A stretch of 64,000 nucleotides of DNA from Paenibacillus timonensis (GTDB lineage: Bacteria; Bacillota; Bacilli; Paenibacillales; Paenibacillaceae), in contig NZ_WNZY01000007.1 in the NCBI RefSeq assembly GCF_009725205.1, positions 1 to 64,000 on the forward strand, written 5' to 3'. Positions within the stretch are counted from its first letter, which is position 1, and each line of letters begins with the position of its first letter. Shown here in pieces: positions 17,625 to 26,200 of this stretch. The notes under the pieces are model-generated. The model saw only the letters and a program-made list of their open reading frames with translations. It ran no database searches and had not been told where the DNA came from. A program made the position numbers and the translations under genes.

Positions 17625-19733
17625 ATGGCTATTTGGGTAGATGAACTAAACCGATTATTCGCCTTACAAACGAATGGCAGCTCCTATGTGTTTGGCTTAA
17701 ACGAGAAGGGGCGGCTCCAGCATTTGTACTGGGGAGCGCCTATTGATCCGTCGGAGGCGTTGCCGCTGCTCGGGACGTGGGGGCACAGCTCCTTCGACGC
17801 GGAAATCGAACGGGAAGCGGAGGAGTACAGCTTCTGGGGCGGCGTCGGGTATGTCGAGCCGTCGCTGAAAGTGACTTGGCCCGACGGGGTGCGTGACTTC
17901 TGTCCGCAATATACCGGGTATCTGGTGGATCGGCAGAGCGGGAAAGAAACGCTGACCCTCACGTTTCGGGACGAAGTGTACCCGTTGGAGGTCCGTTTGA
18001 GCTACGCGGCGATTTCCGAGCACGACGTGCTGGAACGATCTGTTAGCTTCGTAAATTTAGGCGACGCGCCGGTGCTGCTGGAGACGATCCAGTCGGCAGC
18101 CTGGACGATGCCGGTGTTACGGGACTATCGGTTCACGCATGTGACCGGCAAATGGGCAGGCGAATTTCAACTGCGTCGTACCTTCCTATCCGAGGGAAAA
18201 AAAGTGCTGGAATCGCGGCGCGGCTTTACCGACGGCCATGCCAATCCATGGTTTGCCGTCGAGGATGGGACGGCGACGGAGGAACGAGGCGACGTCTGGT
18301 TTGGGGCACTGGCGTGGAGCGGCAACTGGAAGATCGTTGCTGAACAAACCGCGTTTGGTCACGTTCGCGTGACCGGCGGCATCCACGACTTCGACAGCAC
18401 GTGGCAGCTTGGCCCCGGTGAATCGTTCGAGGCACCTGCATTCATCGGTGGTTACAGCACCGCCGGGTTCGGCGGGATGAGCCGGCAGTTGCACCGCTAT
18501 CAGCACGATGATGTGTTGCCGAGCCGGGAGCCGCGCAAGGTGCTGTACAACTCTTGGGAAGCGACGTATTTCGATGTGAACGCGCAGGACCAAATGGCCC
18601 TGGCAGAACGCGCGGCCAAGCTGGGTGTCGAGCTGTTCGTCGTTGACGACGGCTGGTTCGGGGCGCGTAACCACGACCGCGCCGGACTCGGAGATTGGGT
18701 CGTCAACCGGGAGAAATTCCCGAACGGGCTTGGCGAACTGATCGAACGGGTGCATGAACTTGGTATGGAGTTCGGGATCTGGGTGGAGCCCGAAGCGGTG
18801 AATCCGGACAGCGACTTGTACCGGAGCCATCCGGATTGGGTGTATCATTTTCCAACTCGAGGCCGGACGGAGCTGCGCAATCAGCTACTCTTAAACATCT
18901 CCAAGCCGGAGGTGAAAAGCTATATCCTGGAGTTCATGACCGACCTGCTTAACCAGCATCAGATCAAGTTCATTAAATGGGACATGAACCGGACGGTGAC
19001 CGAGCCGGGGATGAAGGACCATCCGCTGAACCGCCAGAAGGAGATCTGGATTCGCCATGTGCAGAGCCTGTATGAGATCTGGGCCGAGCTACGCCGCCGC
19101 TTCCCGCACGTGGAATTCGAGACCTGTGCCGGCGGGGGCTCGCGGATCGATCTTGGCATCTTCCGTTATGCCGACCAGGCCTGGCCGAGCGATAACACTG
19201 ATGCGTTTGATCGGCTGAGCATCCAGGAGGGCTTCTCCTATGTGTACGCGCCGAAGATGATGACCTGCTGGGTGACCGAGTCGCCCACCGGGATGAACCG
19301 CCGCGTTCTGTCGCTGCCGTACCGGTTCCACAGCGCGATGATGGGGACGCTGGGCATCGGCGCGAACCTGAATCATTGGAGCGAGGCGGAGCTCGAAGAG
19401 GCGGCCGGGTTCGTCCGGCAATACAAAGCGATTCGTCCGCTGGTGCAGTTCGGCGACCAGTATCGGCTGGATTCGCTGGTTCACCTGGGCGTAACCGCGG
19501 TCCAGTACGTGGACGAAAGTCGCGGGGAAAGCGTGCTGCTGGCGTTCCTGCATTCGCAACGACTTGGCGATCGTCTGCCGCGTTTGCGCCTGCAAGGGCT
19601 CATGCCGGACAAATCCTACGCGATCGAAGGGCTGCCCGGCATCCGAAGCGGCCGGAGCCTGATGCAAATCGGGCTGGAGCTCCCGCTGCGCGGCGACTTC
19701 GACAGCCTGCTGTACCGGATCCGCGAAGCGTAG
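17625..19733 (+). CDS. GH36 alpha-galactosidase
   Basis: 702-aa enzyme of the usual length for bacterial GH36. An N-terminal supersandwich domain is followed by the barrel, which begins at YNSWEATYFDVN. Signature segments: FVVDDGWFG, GLWVEPE-like GIWVEPEAVNPDSDL, the nucleophile Asp453 in IKWDMNR, CAGGGSRID, and the acid/base Asp523 in WPSDNTDAFDRL. It cleaves terminal alpha-1,6-galactose from melibiose, raffinose-type sugars or galactomannan fragments. With no signal peptide it acts in the cytoplasm on sugars brought in by the upstream ABC system. It is the last gene of the operon and is followed by a strong terminator. Confidence 0.93.
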   Translation: MAIWVDELNRLFALQTNGSSYVFGLNEKGRLQHLYWGAPIDPSEALPLLGTWGHSSFDAEIEREAEEYSFWGGVGYVEPSLKVTWPDGVRDFCPQYTGYLVDRQSGKETLTLTFRDEVYPLEVRLSYAAISEHDVLERSVSFVNLGDAPVLLETIQSAAWTMPVLRDYRFTHVTGKWAGEFQLRRTFLSEGKKVLESRRGFTDGHANPWFAVEDGTATEERGDVWFGALAWSGNWKIVAEQTAFGHVRVTGGIHDFDSTWQLGPGESFEAPAFIGGYSTAGFGGMSRQLHRYQHDDVLPSREPRKVLYNSWEATYFDVNAQDQMALAERAAKLGVELFVVDDGWFGARNHDRAGLGDWVVNREKFPNGLGELIERVHELGMEFGIWVEPEAVNPDSDLYRSHPDWVYHFPTRGRTELRNQLLLNISKPEVKSYILEFMTDLLNQHQIKFIKWDMNRTVTEPGMKDHPLNRQKEIWIRHVQSLYEIWAELRRRFPHVEFETCAGGGSRIDLGIFRYADQAWPSDNTDAFDRLSIQEGFSYVYAPKMMTCWVTESPTGMNRRVLSLPYRFHSAMMGTLGIGANLNHWSEAELEEAAGFVRQYKAIRPLVQFGDQYRLDSLVHLGVTAVQYVDESRGESVLLAFLHSQRLGDRLPRLRLQGLMPDKSYAIEGLPGIRSGRSLMQIGLELPLRGDFDSLLYRIREA

Positions 19734-19750
19734 CGTTGTTGTTTACGGAT

Positions 19751-19790
19751 AACCCCAGCCTACTGTGAGGATAGGCTGGGGTTATTATTT
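19751..19790 (+). terminator. Rho-independent terminator after the GH36 gene
   Basis: AACCCCAGCCT (19751-19761) pairs perfectly with AGGCTGGGGTT (19773-19783), followed by ATTATTT. Confidence 0.85.
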
Positions 19791-19803
19791 GCGTTGAATT
19801 GTG

Positions 19804-19975
19804 TTCGTTTTTTCATATACATAATGCGGACGGGGGCAAAAATGATTTCATTCTATTCGATTTTTCATACAGATTCTGTGCCTAAGACCTGATGAGGCGA
19901 GAATGTATATGAAATTTCATCTACATTTCGTTGAAATTGCCAGAAACGTTCCATTCTATTCGAATTTTCGCATAT
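19804..19975. repeat. Four-copy GAAATTTC-type palindrome array, 51-52-bp period
   Basis: Aligned on the core G of the eight-base centre, units lie at 19807 (GTTTTTTC), 19859 (GATTTTTC), 19911 (GAAATTTC) and 19962 (GAATTTTC), spaced 52, 52 and 51 bp. Flanks are CTATTC or TATAT on the left and ATATA-like on the right. Unit 3 is near-perfectly palindromic over about 26 bp; the others are degenerate. The same family recurs at 53840-54020. The array begins 20 bp after the GH36 terminator and fills much of the 458-bp gap before the ABC-2 genes. From about 19985 to 20180 I see nothing else beyond the ribosome-binding site of the next gene. Confidence 0.75.
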
Positions 19976-20191
19976 ATTCGTTGCCTGTTCTTGGCGGGGT
20001 GTCATCTTGCATCCAGGATTGTGGTGGGCAAGGAGAGAATGATACCGGCAGGAAAAATTTCCTTGCCACACTCGAATTATTGCGGTATGCTAGTGGCCTT
20101 CTTTCTTATATTCGCCTTGACTGAAGTGGACGGGATATCCGTCCGGGAGAGCGATCCTAATCGCTCTAAACATGCTTATCGGAGGTGTCAA

Positions 20192-20980
20192 ATGTTTAAC
20201 CCTGGGCTTTATTTCACCCTGGCTTCCAAAGCCTACGCCCGCAATGTGCAGTACCGCGGAGCCCACCTGGTGCATAATATCGCAAGCGCCATGTTCGGCT
20301 TCATGTACGCGTGCATCTGGATCGGGCTGGGCCGGGACCACTCGCTGGGAACCTACGGAACGCAAGGCATGGTCGCTTACATCGCCTTTACGCAGTCCGC
20401 CCTCTGGGTCACCAGCTTCATCACGAACGGCCTTGGTATTCCGCAATCCGTCAGGACCGGGCAAATTGCCCTGGATCTGATGCGGCCCATTCACCTGTTC
20501 ACCCACATGATGTCCAAGGAATGGGGGCAAATCGCCTACCAGCTCGTGTACAAATCCATCCCGATTTATCTCCTGTATTTTTTCGTCTTCTCCTTACCGG
20601 TTCCGGGCGATGGAATCGCCGTACTGTTCACCGTCGCCGGCTTGCTTGGAGCCTCCTACTTATCCATTTGCATCAATTATCTCATCGGGATCAGCGCTTT
20701 ATGGACCACCGAGTCGTCCTGGTTGTATTGGGGGCATCACGCGCTGGTCAATTTGCTCGCCGGCTTCTTTATACCGCTGGAATGGCTCCACGGCTGGCTC
20801 GAATCCTTTGCTTGGCTTACGCCGTACCCTTATTTGCTGTATGTACCGACAACGTTATATCTTGGAAACGGTAGCGTCTTCGCGTTATGGGGAACGGTAT
20901 TTTGGTGCGCCCTGATGACGTTGCTTTGCCTATTGGCTACCCGGCTGATGCGGCGAAAGGTGGAGGTGCAAGGAGGATGA
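20192..20980 (+). CDS. ABC-2 type transporter permease
   Basis: 262-aa membrane protein with six predicted hydrophobic segments and no extracytoplasmic domain. It resembles the ABC-2 (DUF990-like) permeases that occur as adjacent pairs with a DrrA-like ATPase. The ATG at 20192 follows a clear GGAGGTG site; longer in-frame starts upstream run through the palindrome array and are rejected. Its stop overlaps the ATG of the next permease (ATGA). Substrate is unknown; this transporter type is usually an exporter. Confidence 0.85.
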   Translation: MFNPGLYFTLASKAYARNVQYRGAHLVHNIASAMFGFMYACIWIGLGRDHSLGTYGTQGMVAYIAFTQSALWVTSFITNGLGIPQSVRTGQIALDLMRPIHLFTHMMSKEWGQIAYQLVYKSIPIYLLYFFVFSLPVPGDGIAVLFTVAGLLGASYLSICINYLIGISALWTTESSWLYWGHHALVNLLAGFFIPLEWLHGWLESFAWLTPYPYLLYVPTTLYLGNGSVFALWGTVFWCALMTLLCLLATRLMRRKVEVQGG

Positions 20981-21786
20981 ACTCAGCAAAATCACGCTCC
21001 TGGCTAAGACTCTACGGGCTGCTCGTTCGCACCACCATCCGCAGCCGAATGCAATACAAATTCAACTTTGTTGTCGGCACCTTGCTGGCTGCGTTGGTTC
21101 AAATCTCCGAATTTCTGATGGTCGCGATCGTGTTGGACCGGTTCGGCGCGATCCGAGGGTGGTCGGTGTACGAGATTGGGTACCTGTTCGCGGTGATGAC
21201 ATTATCAAAGACGATCTACCGCACGTTTGCCGACGAAGTGCACCATCTGGAAAAATACCTCGTCGGCGGTGAGCTCGACCAGTTGCTTACCCGGCCGATT
21301 CCGGTACTGTTCGCGTTAATGCCGCAGAAGTTCCGGCTGCTGCCCGCCGAGCTGCTGCAGGGCGGGTTCATTCTGAGCTGGGCGCTCGGAGCGATGATGC
21401 GTAGCGGACAAGTCGGTTGGACCGCTGGGATCGCGACGTTGTTCATCATCCTGACGGGGGCGGTCATCCTGTTCTCGATCGGGCTGGCTACTGCTACGCT
21501 GGGCTTCTGGACCACCCGGATCGTCGAGCTGCAGAACATAACAGAAGATGCGGCCCGCACTGCGGCGCAATATCCGCTGACCTTGTATCCGAAATGGATG
21601 TCTTCGCTGCTGTTGTTCGCCATTCCGGTCGGATTCGTCAACTACGTGCCGTCGTTGTACCTGTTGCGCGGCGACTTGGGACCGTGGGTGCTCGCTGCAA
21701 CGGCTGGTATAGCGGCCATCTGCTTATTCGCCAGCCTGCGGTTTTGGCGTTTTGGCATCACGAAGTACCAGAGTACGGGAAGCTAA
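20977..21786 (+). CDS. ABC-2 type transporter permease, second subunit
   Basis: 269-aa permease with six hydrophobic segments, starting at an ATG that overlaps the previous stop and carries an AGGAGG site. Typical features are the amphipathic leader LRLYGLLVRTTIRSRMQYKFNF and the loop SKTIYRTFADEVHHLEKYLVGGELDQLLTRPIPV, found in this permease family. It should form a heterodimer with the preceding subunit and be driven by the ATPase 16 bp downstream. Confidence 0.87.
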   Translation: MNSAKSRSWLRLYGLLVRTTIRSRMQYKFNFVVGTLLAALVQISEFLMVAIVLDRFGAIRGWSVYEIGYLFAVMTLSKTIYRTFADEVHHLEKYLVGGELDQLLTRPIPVLFALMPQKFRLLPAELLQGGFILSWALGAMMRSGQVGWTAGIATLFIILTGAVILFSIGLATATLGFWTTRIVELQNITEDAARTAAQYPLTLYPKWMSSLLLFAIPVGFVNYVPSLYLLRGDLGPWVLAATAGIAAICLFASLRFWRFGITKYQSTGS

Positions 21787-21802
21787 GGGGAGGGGGACGA
21801 AG

Positions 21803-22786
21803 ATGATTGAAGTTCATAACTTAACGAAGGATTTCAAGACGCCTGTCGTACGCGAAGGGAGATTTTCCGGACTCCGCACGTTGTTTTCGCGGGAATATCG
21901 GTTGAAGGAGGCGGTGTGCGGGATCAGCTTCCAGGTCGAGCGCGGGGAGTTCGTCGGATATATCGGGCCTAACGGGGCTGGCAAATCGACGACGATTAAA
22001 ATGCTCACCGGTATTCTGCACCCGACCTCCGGAGAGGTGAGGGTCGGCGGCGTCAACCCGCACCGGGACCGGCGGCAGGCCGTGCGTCAACTAGGCGTGG
22101 TTTTCGGGCAGCGCAGCCAGCTGTGGTGGGATTTACCGGTGAAGGATTCCTACGATATTCTCGCGGAGATGTATGGCGTCAGCAGTGCCGAGAAGGCGCA
22201 GCGCCTGGACCAATTCGGTGAGTTGCTGGATCTGCACGAGTTCTGGTTAACCCCGGTCCGCAAGCTGTCCCTGGGTCAACGGATGCGGGCTGACATCGCG
22301 GCGGCAATGCTGCATGACCCGGAACTGCTGTTCCTGGACGAGCCGACGATCGGTCTGGATGTGCATGCCAAGCGGAATATCCGGCAGTTTTTGCTGAAGC
22401 TCAACCGCGATTTCGGCAAAACGATCCTGCTCACGACCCACGACATGGACGACATCGAGCAACTCTGCAACCGCGTGATGGTCATCGATCAAGGCAGGCT
22501 GACCTATGACGGCACGATCCCGGCACTGCGGGAACAGATCGGCTTGCCGACGGTGATTCGCGTCAAGTTCCGCGGACCGTTCCGGGTACCGGAGGAGGCG
22601 GAGGCGGGGAGACTGCCGTTTCGGGTGACGGGCACCGAGGAAGACACCGTAGTTGTCGAAGCGAACCGGCATGAGATCGGGACGATGGAGATCATCCGGG
22701 TGCTTAGCGATTGGGGCGACATCGATGACGTTGACATGGCCGAGCCGGCGTTTGAAGAGGTGATCCGCAGCTTTTCGGCTTCCTAA
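21803..22786 (+). CDS. ABC-2 transporter ATP-binding protein (DrrA-like)
   Basis: 327-aa ATPase. Walker A GPNGAGKSTT near residue 58, signature LSLGQRMRADIA (LSLGQ), Walker B LLFLDEPTIGLD, H-loop TTHDMDD. A characteristic N-terminal insertion (REGRFSGLRTLFSREYRLKEAV) comes before Walker A, and a C-terminal extension of about 100 residues follows, as in this subfamily. The ATG with GGGGAGGGGG upstream is preferred over an earlier in-frame start at 21752 that overlaps the permease. It completes the three-gene exporter. Confidence 0.92.
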   Translation: MIEVHNLTKDFKTPVVREGRFSGLRTLFSREYRLKEAVCGISFQVERGEFVGYIGPNGAGKSTTIKMLTGILHPTSGEVRVGGVNPHRDRRQAVRQLGVVFGQRSQLWWDLPVKDSYDILAEMYGVSSAEKAQRLDQFGELLDLHEFWLTPVRKLSLGQRMRADIAAAMLHDPELLFLDEPTIGLDVHAKRNIRQFLLKLNRDFGKTILLTTHDMDDIEQLCNRVMVIDQGRLTYDGTIPALREQIGLPTVIRVKFRGPFRVPEEAEAGRLPFRVTGTEEDTVVVEANRHEIGTMEIIRVLSDWGDIDDVDMAEPAFEEVIRSFSAS

Positions 22787-23141
22787 CGCCGGTGTGGTTG
22801 TTTTTTGATGTGCGATAGGCTAATAGGTAACTTATCAGATGAAGCGGCGAACAAGGCGGGATGGATGATGCGACAGGTGGACATATCGGAAATGATTCGC
22901 CCGGCAAGCCGACGGAAGCAAACGGAGATCATCCGGACTTCGGTTTCTTTAAAACCTGCACGTTCGGAAGTCGAAATGGCGCTGTTGATGCGAAGCGTGA
23001 GAAGCCGCTTTTTGAAATGTCTTTCGGAAGGGCGTATCCAAATCGACAGCGAGCGAGAATGGACCTTACGCTAAAAACCAGGGAGGGACGTCATTGTCGA
23101 CCGTATGGGAAAGTGGGATAAGGTCAATACACCTTCCTAGT
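22787..23141. other. Intergenic stretch without a supportable gene
   Basis: Two overlapping open frames of 86-89 codons exist on the plus strand (22805-23074 and 22861-23121) but have no clear ribosome-binding site, no recognisable motif, and overlap each other. The first of them is rich in Arg, Ser and Glu and cannot be fully excluded as a small protein. Confidence 0.35.
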
Positions 23142-23182
23142 TAAAAAAATCAGCCCCAAGCGGCGTAAACCGCTTGGGGCTG
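23142..23182 (-). terminator. Terminator of the subtilase gene
   Basis: CAGCCCCAAGCGG and CCGCTTGGGGCTG (23151-23182) form a perfect 13-bp stem. On the minus strand it is followed by ATTTTTTT. It could also stop rightward transcripts. Confidence 0.88.
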
Positions 23183-23202
23183 ATTTGCTTTGAGTCCGAA
23201 AG

Positions 23203-26200
23203 TTACCGGATCACGATTTTGTGAACCACCGTGCTTACGGCGCCGTCGTCATCGGTCACCGTCAAGGTGACGGTGTAACCCCCGGCGGCGGAGAAACGGT
23301 GATTAACTTTGGGGCCGAGCTCCGTGCCGCCGTCGCTGAACGACCAGCTATAGCGGACGATATGGCCGTCGGCGTCCGAAGAGGCCGATCCGTCAAAGTC
23401 GATCTGCTTATTCTTGGCCGCACGCTCTACGGCATCGATCACGGCTACCGGCGGAACGTTCGGGGTGTTTCCAGGATCCTCCCCAGGATCTTCCCCGGGA
23501 TCTTCGCCCGGCGCGCTAACGAACAAGCGGCCCGGTGCCTGGAAGTCGCCGAGGTTCCCTGCCGTGTCCCGAACCGTCACCACGATCAGGCCGCCTTCTA
23601 GGACAAGCGATGCGGGCGTCGTATACGTTCCCTCATAATGTCCCGGCGTCGTTTCCGTGAGTGGAATACCGCTGCTCGTGCCGCCGGATAACGACAGCGG
23701 CAATTCGATGCGGAACAAAGCCGCAAGTCCCGGAACGCTGTCGAAGGATACCGTCAGCGCTTCTCCCGCTGTCAGATGGACGTCCTCTGCCGGCGACAGA
23801 TTGGCGATCTCCGGCAGTTCGGTATCCACGTAGACGGTCCGGGTGACCGTCGTTTCGTTCCCAGCGAGGTCCGAAGCAGTAACGGTAACCAGATTCTCAC
23901 CCGCATTGATCAGCATGCGGTACGCAAATGTGCCGCCGCCTTCCAGCGGTACCTCTTGTCCGTTCACGGTCAGCTTGCTCAGGAACTCATCAAGCGCCGA
24001 ACCCGTCACATTCAGCACCTCCGAATTGGTGCGGAAGCCATCTGTCGGCGAAACGACTTCCAGTTCTGGAATGGTGGTGTCCAGCGTAATCGTGACTGGC
24101 AGAGAACGGTCGGTTGTTTTCCCGTTCATGATCACTTCGGCGGACAAGGCGTTGGCTCCATCGTGAAGTTCGATCGGCAGACTGAATTGTCCGTTCTCGA
24201 CCGTGGTTTCTCCCGCGAGCTCCGTGCCGTTGTAGACTTTAACGTCGGCATTGTTGGCCGGCGAAGTTCCGGTGACGGTGAAGGTGGATTGATTCGTGTA
24301 AGCCCCGTCCGACGGCGACGTAATCATCGGCGCGTTGACCGGATAGCGCACGGTGGCGCGAATCATGTAATTGCCTTCTTCTTCGTCCGTCAAGGCCCAT
24401 GTTCCACTGATCCGATTCCAGCTGCGATGGGCGTTCGGGCTGGTTTCGTCGGTGGCTACTCCCGGAGCGCTCGTTCCGGCCAAGGTTTGTATATACACGA
24501 TATAGAAGTCGCCTTCGACGGTGACCGGCTCCGGCAATTCGAGCACAGTCCATTGGTCGTTGCGCAGCGCGGTGCCGTCATAAGGACCGGCTAATTGCCG
24601 CCCCGGTGCCCCGCCCGGTCCCGATGCATCATAAACGGCATATTGGAAGGCGGTTCCGCCAGGAACCGGCCATTCGGTGTTCCAGAATCGGATCGACGCG
24701 CCGGTGACTTGCGCCGCGCCGGCGTCCGGCGTCATGCGTACAGCCCACGCATTGTTGGCCGCGTTGAAGGCCCAGGCATTCTCCGCCGTGCCATCATCGT
24801 AGGCGATTTCGCCCGGCAAGCCCACGAAAGGCTTGAGGGCTAACGAGCCGTCGGCCGTTCCGTTCGGCGGTACCGTAACGGTTCGCGTATTCCCGTAATA
24901 GTCGGCCGCTCTGACCGACAACGTATAGGTCCCTTCCAGCAGCTCGAACGAGAAGCTGCCGTCGGCTCCGGTCGTTTGAGGGGCGATCGTCGCGTCTTCA
25001 AGCACCATGATTGTAGCGCCAGAAATCGGCTCTCCGGTGCGTTCGTCGGTAATCGTCCCGCCGAGAGTTCCTTTCGGAATCGGCTGTAGATTAAAGTTCA
25101 CTTTGGCATTTGTCTGATCGGCAACGGTAACATTCGCCGTTTGCGGATAATATCCGTAGGCTTCCGCTTTCAGCGTATAATCTCCGGCGACATGGTTCAA
25201 GCTGTACCGTCCGGTGGCGGGATCGGTTTTCACCGAACGTCCGGTTTCCAGCACCGTTACGGTAGCACTGGCCGGCAAGCTGCTAATACCGATGTCTCCG
25301 GCAGGCTTCGCGGACTTCACGAGCTGTTCGTATTCGGTCTTGCTCATACGGGTCAGTTTAAAGGCAGGTCCGGATTTCACCACCTTGTCCGTTTTCGTGC
25401 CTGCTTCGCCAAGCACGTTTTTTGTGACCAGAGATTCCGGCGTATTCGCGCTAAGCACCTGAACGTTGTCGATATACCAGCCGGCTTTCACGACGCTGCC
25501 GTCCGTCGTTAATCGGAACCGCACATTGACTTGTTCTCCGGCGTAAGCATCGAGATTGTAATAAACCGAGCTCCATTGCTTGCCGTTGGTGCTGTGCGAA
25601 AATTTGCCCAGCTCGTTCCACGTGTTCCCGCGGTCGGAGCTGATCTCCACATAGCCGTTATCGTAATTGGTTTCGATTTCGAACCACTGATCAAACAGCA
25701 GCGTGGCATTATTGATGGCGCTCAAATCGATCGTCGGAGAGACGAGGGAGGCGCTTGCTCCATTCTCATAGTTGTTGTCGAGGTCGGTCCCCCAGACGTT
25801 TGGCGTCGAGACCGCGCCGGCCGGTCCAGGTTCTGCAGGAGTGCCGCGTTCCCATTCATCCCTCGTCCCGCTGTGCGTCAAACCATTGTCGCTGCTGCTG
25901 TCGAAGTTGTCGCTGAATACCGTCGCCGGACGCACGACCGCCAGCTCCAGCTCATTGGACTTGGCGCTTTCATTGTCGCTGTAATCCGTAGCGGTAACCA
26001 CGTAATAGTAGGTATGATCGGTCTCGGTTGCCGTATCGGTAAATTCCGTTTGCGAGGTAGTTCCGATGGCCGCATAACCGGATCCCGAAGTGGTCGAGCG
26101 ATAGACGGTGTACAACTTCGCGTCTTCATCGACAGACGGGGACCAGGACAATTCGGCGCTTCCGGCAAAGTTGACGGAGCCGGTCAGATCGGTCGGTGCC

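Noticed and set aside
19931-20191. Longer start for the first ABC-2 permease
   Set aside because: The extra 87 codons run through the palindrome array; ATG 20192 has a strong GGAGGTG site.
22805-23121. One or two small genes after the ABC-2 operon
   Set aside because: Overlapping frames, no ribosome-binding site, and no recognisable motif. Kept only as an intergenic note.
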